64,000 nucleotides of DNA from Caulobacter sp. Root343 (GTDB lineage Bacteria; Pseudomonadota; Alphaproteobacteria; Caulobacterales; Caulobacteraceae), in NCBI RefSeq assembly GCF_001425745.1, contig NZ_LMDF01000007.1, positions 812,617 to 876,616 of the forward strand, written 5' to 3'. Within the stretch, counting starts at the first letter, position 1. Every line of letters starts with the position of its first letter. The translations under genes were made by a program, and so were the position numbers. Shown here piece by piece: positions 8,268 through 16,500 of the stretch. Below the pieces are notes generated by a model. It saw only the letters and a list, made by a program, of their open reading frames with translations, was not told the DNA's origin and did no database searches.

Positions 8268-9560
8268 TCAGACCAGCTTCTTGATCGGCTGGCTGGCCAG
8301 GTAGGCGCCCGGATTGGCCGGATCGAACACCTTGCCGTCGAAGAAGCGCTCGACGCCGCGGCTGTCGCCGGCCGGACCGTTCTGGCCGATGGTCTTGGCC
8401 GCCGCGCGCCAGATGTCCGAGCGGTTGACCTTGTCGACCAGGGCCTTGGTGTTGGTCTTCTGCGGCAGCACGCCCCAGCGCACGTCCTCGGTCAGGAACC
8501 ACAGGTCGTGGGACTTGAACGGGAAGCTGGCGTTGTCGGCCCAGAACTTCATCCGGTGCGGCGAGTTCTTCAGCGTCCGGCCGTCGCCGTAGTCCACAGT
8601 CCCCTGCAGGCGGGGCAGGATGTCGCCCATCGGCACGTTGATGTACTGGCGTCCGGAGACGATCGAGCACATGGCCGGCAGGTTCGAGGCCTTGTCGCAC
8701 CACAGCTGCGCCTCCTGAACGGCGGCGGTGATCGCCTGGGCGGCGCGAGGATATTTGTCGACCCAGGCCGCGCGCATCCCCAGCGCCTTTTCCGGGTGGT
8801 TCATCCACAGCTCGGACGTCAGGCAGGCGGTGTAGCCGACATGCTGATTGACCAGCTGACCGTTCCACGGCTCGCCCACGCAGAAGGCGTCCTGGGTGCC
8901 GGCCTTCATGTTGGCCACCATCTGCGGCGGCGGGATCACGATGGTGGCGACGTCGGTCTCGGGATTGATCCCGCCGGCCGCCAACCAGTAGCGGACCCAC
9001 AGGTCGTGGGTGCCGCCGCGGAAGGTCATGGCGACCTTGGCGATGTTGCCCGCCGCCTTCATCTGCTGGAACTTGGCCTTGGCCCCGGCGCTGTTCAGGC
9101 CGACCTGGACGCTCTTCAGGTCATTGCCGACCGAGATCCCCTGCCCGTTCGTGTTCAGGCGAGCCAGGATATACATCGGGGTCGGCACACCGTTGGTCAC
9201 CGCCCCGGTGGTCATCAGATAGGGCATCGGCGACAGGATGTGCGCACCGTCGATGCCGCCTCGCTCGGAGCCCAGCACCAGGTTGTCGCGGGTCGCGGCC
9301 CACGAGGCCTGTTTGACCACCTCGAGGTCGGGCAGGCCGTACTTGGCGAACAGGCCGCGCTCCTTGGCGATGATCACCGGCGAGCTGTCGGTCAGGGCGA
9401 TGAAGCCCAGGCGAGCCTTGGCCACTTCGGGGCCGGCGCCGGCGGCGTGGGCCCCGGCCGGGAACGCGGCCTTGGCGGCGGCGACGGTGGCGGCGGCGCC
9501 GATCAAGGCGTGACGGCGCGTCAGGCCGGACTTGGTCATGTCGGTCTTGCTCATGGTCAT
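8268..9560 (-). CDS. nrtA: Nitrate ABC transporter substrate-binding protein
   Basis: A 430-residue periplasmic binding protein of the NrtA/CmpA family. The N terminus has a Tat-like signal (LTRRHALIGAAATVAAAKAAF) ending near GAHAAG, around residue 42. The mature part starts with ARLGFIALTDSSPVIIAKERGLFAKYGL and shares motifs with cytoplasmic NasS (2687-3838): ASWAATRD, VIPPPQM and DAFCVGEPWNG. The ATG at 9560 is supported by AGGAC six bases upstream. The stop codon TGA is part of the nrtB ribosome site. It delivers nitrate to NrtB-NrtC. Confidence 0.92.
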   Translation of the reverse strand: MTMSKTDMTKSGLTRRHALIGAAATVAAAKAAFPAGAHAAGAGPEVAKARLGFIALTDSSPVIIAKERGLFAKYGLPDLEVVKQASWAATRDNLVLGSERGGIDGAHILSPMPYLMTTGAVTNGVPTPMYILARLNTNGQGISVGNDLKSVQVGLNSAGAKAKFQQMKAAGNIAKVAMTFRGGTHDLWVRYWLAAGGINPETDVATIVIPPPQMVANMKAGTQDAFCVGEPWNGQLVNQHVGYTACLTSELWMNHPEKALGMRAAWVDKYPRAAQAITAAVQEAQLWCDKASNLPAMCSIVSGRQYINVPMGDILPRLQGTVDYGDGRTLKNSPHRMKFWADNASFPFKSHDLWFLTEDVRWGVLPQKTNTKALVDKVNRSDIWRAAAKTIGQNGPAGDSRGVERFFDGKVFDPANPGAYLASQPIKKLV

Positions 9561-9572
9561 GCGTCCTGTCGG

Positions 9573-10958
9573 CTAGAACTTGTATTCGAGGGTGAACCAG
9601 GCCTTGGTCCGCGCGGCCGGCGGCGTCGCCGTGCCGACGGGCACGGTCGTGACGCGCTGGAAGTCGGCGTACTTCAGCTGGATCGAGAGCTTGGTGGTGA
9701 TCGCGGCGGTGAACTGGACGTCCCACTCGTGGCCGAGGTCGGCGCCGGTCCGCTGATCGTCGAAGTCGTGATAGCGGACCACGATGTCGCTGTTGAAGAA
9801 GTAGGTCCGGCGGAAGCGTGGCTTGACGTTCAGGCTGAGGTTCAGGTCCTCGAGGCCGTCGACGAAGCTCTTGTTGCCGCCCGGCGAGACGAAGGCGTCG
9901 GCCCAGCCGTTGAAGGCGTGGGTGGTGGCCAGCGGCGTGGTGAAGCCACGCGTCCCGTCGCCTTCCAGCGACTCGTAGGACACCTTGACCGTGTAGATGT
10001 CGAAGGTCCCGGCCAGGTCGGCGCCGTAATAGTCGAGCTCGAAGTTCGGCGTGTTGTGGCGGTAGTCCGACTGCTTGGCGTAGGTGGCGTTGTAGGCCAG
10101 CTGATAGAGACCCAGCCAGGTCTTGCCCGAAGCCTTGACGCCCTTGGTGATCGACGAGTTGGCCGCCGAGTTGCCGAAGTCGAGCGCGTAGACGAAGCCC
10201 TGCACGCGCAGCGCCTCGGCCGGCGACCAGGTGGCGTTGAAGAGGTGGCTGTCGCTGTCCCAGTCGCGCAGCTCGCCCAGAACCCGGTTGATATGGGTGA
10301 CGTAGGCGTAGGTCGCCTTGAAGCGTCCCAGGGCCACGTCGGTTCGGATGGCGTCGAACGTCTGCTCGTCCTGGCGCCAGCCGACATTGCCCACGAAGCG
10401 CTGGTCATCCAGCAGGATGCGCTGCCGGCCCGCCGTGACCTGCAGGGCGGCGCTGGGCGTCCAGGTCAGCTGGGCGCGGTTCAGCTCGGTGACGTCCGGG
10501 TCGTTGACGATCGGATAGCGGGCCTTGTCGGCGCCGTTCAGCGGCGCGGTCGCCACGCCCGGTACGTTGACGGCATAATGCTCGGAACCGAGTTGGCGGA
10601 CGTCCTCGAACTCGATCAGGCCCTTGACGCCCTTGAACTCGGCGGTTTCCCAGCCAAAGCGGGTGCGAACGGTGAAGGCGTTGGCCTCGTCGCGCAGGGT
10701 GGCCGTGCGGGTCTGATCAACGTTCTCGTAGCGCGCCCGCACCTCCAGGATCAGCTTGCCCGCCCCGATCTGGTCGCTGATCGTCGGCGGCGGAGCGGGC
10801 GGCGGCGGCTCAGGCGCGGCCTCGGCGGCCGGCTCCGCGGCCGCTTCCTCGGCGGGTTTCGGCGCCGGATCCGGCGCGGTTTGCGCCAAGGCGGCCGTGC
10901 TCCAGGCAAGCGCGCTCAGTGCCGCACCGCAGTGCAGCATAAATCGTACGGATTTCAT
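9573..10958 (-). CDS. Outer-membrane beta-barrel porin, alginate-export (AlgE)-like, in the nitrate operon
   Basis: A 461-residue outer-membrane protein. It has a signal peptide (MKSVRFMLHCGAALSALAWSTAALAQ), then a Pro/Ala/Glu-rich linker of about 40 residues, then a barrel rich in alternating aromatic strands. It ends in AWFTLEYKF, with the C-terminal Phe typical of outer-membrane proteins. The segments AGRQRILLDDQRFVGNVGWRQDEQTFD and FNATWSP recall alginate-export-type barrels. I chose the ATG at 10958, which has AGGGGA upstream and begins a proper signal peptide. It is the first gene of the nrt operon, 13 bases before nrtA, which suggests it passes nitrate or another anion through the outer membrane. 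That role is inference. Confidence 0.75.
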   Translation of the reverse strand: MKSVRFMLHCGAALSALAWSTAALAQTAPDPAPKPAEEAAAEPAAEAAPEPPPPAPPPTISDQIGAGKLILEVRARYENVDQTRTATLRDEANAFTVRTRFGWETAEFKGVKGLIEFEDVRQLGSEHYAVNVPGVATAPLNGADKARYPIVNDPDVTELNRAQLTWTPSAALQVTAGRQRILLDDQRFVGNVGWRQDEQTFDAIRTDVALGRFKATYAYVTHINRVLGELRDWDSDSHLFNATWSPAEALRVQGFVYALDFGNSAANSSITKGVKASGKTWLGLYQLAYNATYAKQSDYRHNTPNFELDYYGADLAGTFDIYTVKVSYESLEGDGTRGFTTPLATTHAFNGWADAFVSPGGNKSFVDGLEDLNLSLNVKPRFRRTYFFNSDIVVRYHDFDDQRTGADLGHEWDVQFTAAITTKLSIQLKYADFQRVTTVPVGTATPPAARTKAWFTLEYKF

Positions 10959-10982
10959 GCCTTCATCCCCTAAGGCCAAAAC

Positions 10983-11026
10983 AAAAAAACGCCCGGCGAG
11001 ACCACGCGCAGCGGTCTCTCCGGACG
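10983..11026 (-). terminator. Leader intrinsic terminator of the porin-nrt operon
   Basis: On the minus strand two 14-base arms (11026-11013 and 11003-10990) pair with one wobble and one internal mismatch around a nine-base loop, followed at once by seven T residues (10989-10983) and more T-rich sequence. It lies about 25 bases before the porin start codon, so it would stop transcription before the operon unless prevented. Its 5' arm shares 11020-11026 with hairpin P2. Confidence 0.9.
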
Positions 11027-11037
11027 TCGTTGTCCAA
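11020..11037 (-). promoter_or_regulatory. ANTAR-target hairpin P2 (antiterminator)
   Basis: The minus strand reads TTGGAC-AACGAC-GTCCGG: a stem of four Watson-Crick and two wobble pairs with hexaloop AACGAC (A1 and G4, the ANTAR loop rule). Its 3' arm is the start of the terminator 5' arm, so the two structures exclude each other. NasT binding here should let RNA polymerase read through into the porin-nrt genes. Confidence 0.8.
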
Positions 11038-11081
11038 GCTTGCCAGACGGCTACAGCGCCGCCGGCGGCCCTTACGAGCCA

Positions 11082-11105
11082 ACGGGGAACGTCGTTGTCC
11101 CCCGT
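11082..11105 (-). promoter_or_regulatory. ANTAR-target hairpin P1
   Basis: On the minus strand the nine-base arms 11105-11097 and 11090-11082 pair completely (one G-T wobble) and close the loop AACGAC, identical to the P2 loop. The core GGACAACGACGT-like word is repeated in P1 and P2. The 44 bases between P1 and P2 contain a further GC-rich stem (GCCGCC/GGCGGC inside GGCT/AGCC), which could bring the two loops closer together. Confidence 0.8.
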
Positions 11106-11492
11106 GTCGAGATCAGGAGGCGGCCGAGGGGGCGAACCGGCAATCGCAAAACCGCGTTCGCGGCCGCCGCAACGCACAAACGACGCTGTTTTGCACAGCA
11201 GCAAAGCAGGCCAAAGCAGCGCTCTGCACGCAAATTCCGCGTTTCGATCATCCGAACGCGGCGCGTCGTCCAGGGCTGCTGACGGATCGCGAGCGCCCAA
11301 TCTCGTCCCAGTTGCTCAAAAAGCGCTCGTCGCCGCGCCATGAGATCGACTCGCGGCGCTTCGCCTTTCAGATTTTGAACACTCGCCTTCAGACGAAATC
11401 AGAGCCTGTTGCGGTTGCGATAGAAAACTCACTACCCAGATAGCTTCACAGACGCCGACGGAGGGTCGGCGCCCCTTGAGGGATAGTCTCGC
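11106..11492. promoter_or_regulatory. Promoter region between the porin-nrt leader and the OYE gene
   Basis: No credible gene here. On the minus strand 11154-11139 reads CGGTTTTGCGATTGCC, which has the GG-N10-GC spacing and TTGC half of a sigma-54 promoter but lacks the CAC part; it sits about 35 bases before P1. At 11190-11205 there is a perfect inverted repeat TTTGC-N6-GCAAA that could be an activator site. At 11453-11471 a 7-bp stem (CGCCGAC/GTCGGCG) precedes the OYE ribosome site. All three assignments are tentative. Confidence 0.35.
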
Positions 11493-12566
11493 ATGCCCAC
11501 CCTGTTCGACCCGCTCCGTGTCGGCGATCTCAACCTGCCCAACCGCGTCGTCATGGCGCCGCTGACCCGGCTGCGCGCCGGTCCGAGCCAGATCCCGAAC
11601 GCCCTGATGGCCGAGCACTACGCCCAGCGCGCCTCGGCGGGCCTGCTGATTACCGAGGGCGTGCCCGTTAGCCCGCAAGGCGTCGGCTATCCCGGCGTGC
11701 CCGGCGTCTGGTCCAAGGAACAGACCGAAGGTTGGAAACAGATCACCCGGGCGGTGCACGACAAGGGCGGCCGCATCTTCATGCAGATCTGGCATGTGGG
11801 CCGCATCTCCGATCCGTCGCACCTGAACGGCGAGGCCCCGGTCGGCCCCAGCGCCATCGCCGCCAAAGGCCATGTCAGCCTGCTGCGCCCTGAACGCCCC
11901 TACCCCACGCCTCGCGCCCTCTCGACCGAGGAAGTCGCCGGCGTGATCGAAGCCTTCCGCCAGGGCGCCGAGAACGCGCAGGCCGCCGGCTTCGACGGCG
12001 TGCAGCTGCACGGCGCCAACGGCTACCTGCTCGATCAATTCCTGCAGGACGGCTCCAACCAGCGGACCGACCAATACGGCGGTCCGATCGAAAACCGCGC
12101 GCGCCTGCTGCTGGAGGCGACCGACGCGGCCATCTCGGTCTGGGGCGCCGATCGCGTCGGCGTGCACCTGGCGCCGCGCGCCGACGGTCACTCGATGGGC
12201 GACAGCAACCTGCCAGCCACCTTCGGCTATGTCGCCAAGGCGCTGGGCGAGCGCAAGATCAGCTTCATCTCGGCCCGTGAGCACGAAGCGGCCGACAGCC
12301 TGGGCCCGGCCCTGAAGGCGGCGTTCGGCGGGGTCTATATCGCCAACGAGAAGTTCGACCGCGACAGCGCCAACGCCGCGATCGCAGCCGGCAAGACGGA
12401 CGCGGTCGCGTTCGGCAGGGCCTTTATCGCCAACCCCGACCTGGTGGAGCGCCTGAAGGCCGGCGCGTCGCTGAATGCTCCCGACCCGACCACCTTCTAC
12501 GGCGGCGACGGCAAGGGCTATACCGACTACCCCACCCTGGCCCAGGTTCCCGAACCGGCCGAATAG
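11493..12566 (+). CDS. Old Yellow Enzyme family alkene/ene reductase
   Basis: A 357-residue FMN-dependent, NAD(P)H-using reductase of the NemA/OYE family, acting on activated alkenes or nitroesters in the cytosol. It starts with MPTLFDPLRVGDLNLPNRVVMAPLTRLRA, the usual FMN-barrel opening. It keeps the GVQLHGANGYLLDQFL active-site stretch and the NQRTDQYGG-IENRAR segment. The length is typical. A GAGGGA site precedes the ATG at 11493. It stands alone, divergent from the nitrate operon; the physiological substrate is not evident. Confidence 0.9.
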   Translation: MPTLFDPLRVGDLNLPNRVVMAPLTRLRAGPSQIPNALMAEHYAQRASAGLLITEGVPVSPQGVGYPGVPGVWSKEQTEGWKQITRAVHDKGGRIFMQIWHVGRISDPSHLNGEAPVGPSAIAAKGHVSLLRPERPYPTPRALSTEEVAGVIEAFRQGAENAQAAGFDGVQLHGANGYLLDQFLQDGSNQRTDQYGGPIENRARLLLEATDAAISVWGADRVGVHLAPRADGHSMGDSNLPATFGYVAKALGERKISFISAREHEAADSLGPALKAAFGGVYIANEKFDRDSANAAIAAGKTDAVAFGRAFIANPDLVERLKAGASLNAPDPTTFYGGDGKGYTDYPTLAQVPEPAE

Positions 12567-12588
12567 ACCGATCGCCCTGCGGCGGCCG

Positions 12589-14232
12589 TCAGGCCGTCGC
12601 GGGGATCAGGCCCTCGGCCACATAGGTCTGCGCCACCGCCTCGGCGACCTTGATGCCATCGACGGCCGCCGAGAGGATGCCGCCAGCGTAGCCCGCGCCC
12701 TCGCCAGCCGGATAGAGGCCTGCGGTGTTGAGACTTTGGAAGTCCTTGCCGCGGGTGATCCGCACCGGCGAGGAGGTCCGGGTCTCGACCCCGGTCAGGA
12801 TCACGTCCGGATGGTCATAGCCTGCGATCTGGCGGCCAAACACCGGCAGCGCCTCGCGCATGGCCTCGACCGCGAAGGCCGGCAGGCAGGCCGACAGGTC
12901 CGTCAGCGTCACGCCCGGCTTGTAGGAAGGCGCCACCTCACCGAGTTCCGTGGAGGGCCGGCCCGCCATGAAGTCGCCGACCTTCTGGCCCGGCGCCTGA
13001 TAGCTGGAGCCCCCCGCCACATAGGCCAGGCTCTCCCACTTACGCTGGAACTCGACGCCGGCCAGCGGATGACCGGGATAGTCGCGCTCGGGATCGATGC
13101 CGACCACGAAGCCGGAATTGGCGTTCCGCTCGTTGCGCGAATATTGGCTCATGCCGTTGGTGACGACGCGGCCGGGCTCCGACGTCGCCGCCACCACCGT
13201 GCCGCCCGGGCACATGCAGAAGCTGTAGACGGTCCGGCCGTTCTTGCAGTGATGCGCCAGGCTGTAGTCGGCCGCACCCAGGTCCGGGTGACCGGCGCAG
13301 GTCCCGAAGCGGGCCTTGTCCATCCACGACTGCGGGTGCTCGATCCGCACCCCGATCGAGAAGGGCTTAGCCTCGATGTGGACGCCCTTGTCATAGAGCA
13401 TCTGGAAGGTGTCGCGGGCGCTGTGACCGACGGCCAGCACCACGTGCTCGGCCTCCAGATAGTCGCCCGTCGACAGCTTCAGTCCACGCACCTTGCGCGA
13501 ACCGTCCGCCGCCGTCTGGACGTCGATTTCGTCGACGCGATGCTGCCAGCGATATTCGCCGCCGAGCCCCTCGATGGTCTCGCGCATGCTCTCGACCATC
13601 GTCACTAGACGGAAGGTGCCGATGTGGGGGTGGGCCTCGGTCAGGATCTCCTCGGGCGCGCCGGCCTTGACGAACTCGGCCAGCACCTTGCGGCCCAGAT
13701 GGCGCGGATCCTTGATCTGGCTGTAGAGCTTGCCGTCGGAAAAAGTCCCCGCCCCGCCTTCGCCGAATTGGACGTTGGACTCCGGGTTCAGCTCGCTGCG
13801 TCGCCACAGGCCCCAGGTGTCCTTGGTGCGTTCACGCACGACCTTGCCGCGATCCAGGATGATCGGCTTCAGGCCCATCTGAGCCAGGATCAGGCCGGCG
13901 AACAGGCCGCAAGGCCCCGCGCCGACCACCACCGGACGCGGACCTGCATAGGCTTCCGGCGCTCGGGTGACGAAGCGATATTCGGTGTCTGGCGTCGGGC
14001 GCACATGATGGTCGCCGGCGAAGCGCGCCAGAACCTCGGCCTCCTCGCGCAAGGTCACGTCGACCGAATAGACCATCAGGATCGCGGCCTTGCGGCGCGC
14101 GTCATGAGCGCGGCGGGCGACCTGATAGGTCAGCAGATCCTCGGCGGTGATCCCGAGGCGCTCGACAATGGCCGGCGCCATGGCCTCCGGCGGATGGCCG
14201 AGCGGCAGCTTCAATTCCGAAATACGCAGCAT
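12589..14232 (-). CDS. Uncharacterised FAD-dependent oxidoreductase (COG2509 type)
   Basis: A 547-residue flavoprotein. The first ~90 residues form a small N-terminal domain (RISELKLPLGHP... RRAHDARRKAAILMVYSVD). A dinucleotide-binding motif follows: VVVGAGPCGLFAGLILAQMG. Further conserved stretches are GEGGAGTFSDGKLYSQIKDP, VLAVGHSARDTFQML and the C-terminal GLYPAGEGAGYAGGI with SAAVDGIKVAEAV, which binds FAD. This matches the uncharacterised COG2509 dehydrogenases found in many bacteria. The reaction is not known. It converges on the OYE gene and has no operon partner. Confidence 0.85.
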   Translation of the reverse strand: MLRISELKLPLGHPPEAMAPAIVERLGITAEDLLTYQVARRAHDARRKAAILMVYSVDVTLREEAEVLARFAGDHHVRPTPDTEYRFVTRAPEAYAGPRPVVVGAGPCGLFAGLILAQMGLKPIILDRGKVVRERTKDTWGLWRRSELNPESNVQFGEGGAGTFSDGKLYSQIKDPRHLGRKVLAEFVKAGAPEEILTEAHPHIGTFRLVTMVESMRETIEGLGGEYRWQHRVDEIDVQTAADGSRKVRGLKLSTGDYLEAEHVVLAVGHSARDTFQMLYDKGVHIEAKPFSIGVRIEHPQSWMDKARFGTCAGHPDLGAADYSLAHHCKNGRTVYSFCMCPGGTVVAATSEPGRVVTNGMSQYSRNERNANSGFVVGIDPERDYPGHPLAGVEFQRKWESLAYVAGGSSYQAPGQKVGDFMAGRPSTELGEVAPSYKPGVTLTDLSACLPAFAVEAMREALPVFGRQIAGYDHPDVILTGVETRTSSPVRITRGKDFQSLNTAGLYPAGEGAGYAGGILSAAVDGIKVAEAVAQTYVAEGLIPATA

Positions 14233-14342
14233 GCCCGCGTCTTAGCCGGAAGCTGGCCGATGCGCCATCTCGCGACGCCGGAGTTGCGATCGCGGTGCGC
14301 GTCACCAGTTAAGCTTCCCACGTAACCGCGTTCGGTGTGTTC

Positions 14343-14807
14343 ATGCTTGCTCTCTTCCTCGCCTCGGCCGCCCTATTGGCCGATCCCGCGCCGTCGCCGT
14401 GGACCTATTTCGAAGGCGCCTGGAGCTGCGAAGGGGCCTTCCTGCCCTCGAACCGGCCGCTTGCCTCCGACATCGCCTTTCGCGTCGACCCGCGCAGCGG
14501 CGCCTTGGTCAAGGACCATCTGGACCGGCCGCCCGGTCGCTACGCCGCCACCGAGACCTGGGCCCAGGCGCCTGACGGCAAGACCTATCGCGCCGGCATC
14601 GCCTCGAACGGCGGCATGCGCTGGTATCGCTCCGAGGGCTGGATCGGCGACCAGTGGGTGTGGACCCGCCTGCGCGACGCCGCCGAGCCCGAGGAGGCCT
14701 TCGCCTTCATCCGCCAGGATCCGGCGACGATGGTCGTCGAATGGCGGATCTCGCGGAACGGCGCGCCGATGGTGGTCGGCGACCGGCTCACTTGCCGCAA
14801 GGCCTGA
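14343..14807 (+). CDS. Small secreted protein of unknown function
   Basis: A 154-residue protein with a short hydrophobic signal (MLALFLASAALLADPAPS). The mature part is rich in Trp and Arg (WTYFEGAWSCEGAFLPSNRP... GGMRWYRSEGWIGDQWVW) and has two Cys, at the WSCEG and LTCRKA ends. Those could form a disulfide in the periplasm. The fold looks like DUF1579/lipocalin-type small barrels, but I cannot place it with certainty. An in-frame GTG at 14337 would add two residues; I prefer the ATG at 14343. No clear ribosome site is seen. Confidence 0.55.
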   Translation: MLALFLASAALLADPAPSPWTYFEGAWSCEGAFLPSNRPLASDIAFRVDPRSGALVKDHLDRPPGRYAATETWAQAPDGKTYRAGIASNGGMRWYRSEGWIGDQWVWTRLRDAAEPEEAFAFIRQDPATMVVEWRISRNGAPMVVGDRLTCRKA

Positions 14808-14903
14808 CCTACAAGCATTACCTGGCGCGTAATCGCGCCGCCTCGCCGGCCGAGGCATCAAGGACGGGCCTGGAGACGCCAGGCGCTTCCTTGGAGACCC
14901 GCC

Positions 14904-15263
14904 ATGACCGACGCCGCACAGATCGCCCAACGCTATATCGACAGCTGGAACGAGACCGATCAGACCCGCCGCGCCGATCTGTTGACCGCCCTATGGACCG
15001 ATGACGCCCGCTATGTCGACCCGATGATGGCCGGCGAAGGCCGCGCCCAGATCGACGCCCTGATCGCCGGCGTCCACCAGCAATTCCCCGGCTTCCGCTT
15101 CAACCTGGCGGGCAAGCCGGACGGCTACGGCGCCCATGTCCGCTTCTCCTGGACCCTGGGTCCGGCTGGCGGCGAAGGCCTGGTCGAGGGCACGGACTTC
15201 GGCATCCTCGATAAAGGCCGCCTGCGCGTGGTGACCGGCTTTTTGGACAAGGTTCCCGCCTAG
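14904..15263 (+). CDS. NTF2-like (SnoaL-type) small protein
   Basis: A 119-residue cone-shaped alpha+beta protein. It starts MTDAAQIAQRYIDSWNETDQTRRADLL, and ALWTDDARYVDPMMAGEGRAQIDALI is the typical SnoaL/NTF2 pattern of a helix pair followed by a strand with YVDP. Members bind or isomerise small molecules, but many have no known reaction. A GGAGA site lies upstream of the ATG at 14904. Its stop codon overlaps that of the convergent pectate lyase gene (CTAG at 15260-15263). Confidence 0.75.
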   Translation: MTDAAQIAQRYIDSWNETDQTRRADLLTALWTDDARYVDPMMAGEGRAQIDALIAGVHQQFPGFRFNLAGKPDGYGAHVRFSWTLGPAGGEGLVEGTDFGILDKGRLRVVTGFLDKVPA

Positions 15264-16489
15264 ACCTTCGGATAGCCGCCGACCTCTTGTTCGTCGTCAA
15301 TCACCCTGCCCGTCCCGGCCTTCACCTCGCGGACGATCCGACGATCAACTGCGTCGCGGTCCCAGGGCCGCGCCCCGGCATTGGCCAGGACATACGCCTC
15401 GACCTGGCTGGAGGGCCTCAGCTTCAGCCCCTCCGGCCAGAACGGCGGCTTGGCCAGGTGCGTGATCTTGGGGAATGGATTGGTGTTGAGGATCCGCACC
15501 GGCGGCATCTCGCTCCCGTTGGCGTAATGGGCTGGATTGTCGAAGGCGTAGAGATCCAGATCCCCCTGCCCCTCGACGATCAGAAACGGCAGGTCAGGAC
15601 GTGTCGAGGCGCCGCCCCGCACGACATTGCCGGCGATGGCCAACTGGCCCTTGCGCCACGCGTGGCCCACCCACTCCGAAGCGTTCAGCGCGTAGTGCAT
15701 GCAGCGCGTGCCGGGGTCGTAGATCAGGTTGTTGACAGTCACCGCCTCGACCCCGCCCTTGAACAGTTGGTTGCGCTCGCGGTTGTGGGCGTAGAGGTTG
15801 CCGACGATCAGCACCTCGTAGGCGTTGTCGTGGATCAGACTGCCCTTGGAGTGCTCGCCCTTCACGTGGCTGGCGTTCGACAGACCCTCGGCGACGATGT
15901 TGTTGCTGAAGGTGATCCGGTGCGAGGTCCCGTCCCGCCATTTGGCTGGATCCTCGCCGCCCTCGAAGCGCGGTCCGGACGCCGACAGGTTCTCGTCCGT
16001 GGCCCAGCTGGTCGAGCAATGGTCGACGATGACGTCGTGGGCCCTCCAGCAGGTGATGCCGTCGACCTCCCAGCCGCTTTTCGAGGGCTCGCCGTCGCGG
16101 CCGGCCCGGACGCGGATATGACGGACGATCACGTCGTGGCTCTCGATGGCCAGGCTGCCCTTGATCAACGTGATCCCGGGCGACGGCGCGGTCTCGCCGG
16201 CGATGGTCAGGAAGGGCTCGATGACCTTGATGCTGTGGCGCGCCAGATCGATCACGCCGCCAATGTCGAAGACGATGGTGCGCGGGCCCTTGGCCGCGAC
16301 CGCCTCGCGCAGAGAGCCCGGACCACCGCCAGCCAAGGTCTTCACGCGAATGACCTTGCCGCCGTCGCCGCCGGGCGTCTTGGCCGCCCAGCCCAGGCGC
16401 TCGAACACCGGCTTGCGCGGCGCGGCAAGACCAAGGCCCGGCGTCGCCACGAGGGCGGCGGCCAGAAAGGTGTCGCGTCGGGTGAGCAT
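15260..16489 (-). CDS. Pectate lyase-like parallel beta-helix enzyme
   Basis: A 409-residue secreted protein, last gene of the pectin operon. The N terminus MLTRRDTFLAAALVATPGLGLAAP is a Tat-type signal. The mature domain shows a polysaccharide-lyase beta-helix pattern: RTIVFDIGGVIDL, LTIAGETAPSPGITL, HDVIVRHIRVRAG, DHCSTSWATDENLS, and stacked Asn residues in NIVAEGLSNASHVKG. It should cleave polygalacturonan by beta-elimination. I set the start at the ATG at 16489 because TTGAGGAGG lies just upstream; the longer frame beginning with TTG would translate this ribosome site. That site sits at the stop of the GH2 gene, so the genes are coupled. Confidence 0.8.
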   Translation of the reverse strand: MLTRRDTFLAAALVATPGLGLAAPRKPVFERLGWAAKTPGGDGGKVIRVKTLAGGGPGSLREAVAAKGPRTIVFDIGGVIDLARHSIKVIEPFLTIAGETAPSPGITLIKGSLAIESHDVIVRHIRVRAGRDGEPSKSGWEVDGITCWRAHDVIVDHCSTSWATDENLSASGPRFEGGEDPAKWRDGTSHRITFSNNIVAEGLSNASHVKGEHSKGSLIHDNAYEVLIVGNLYAHNRERNQLFKGGVEAVTVNNLIYDPGTRCMHYALNASEWVGHAWRKGQLAIAGNVVRGGASTRPDLPFLIVEGQGDLDLYAFDNPAHYANGSEMPPVRILNTNPFPKITHLAKPPFWPEGLKLRPSSQVEAYVLANAGARPWDRDAVDRRIVREVKAGTGRVIDDEQEVGGYPKV

Positions 16490-16500
16490 CGAATTCCTCC

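Noticed and set aside
11198..11220. TGGCCTGCTTTGC on the minus strand as a sigma-54 promoter
   Set aside because: GG and GC are separated by 8 bases, not the required 10.
11072..11341. 89-codon minus-strand frame in the nrt leader region
   Set aside because: It runs through hairpin P1 and the promoter-like area, has no ribosome site and no recognisable domain.
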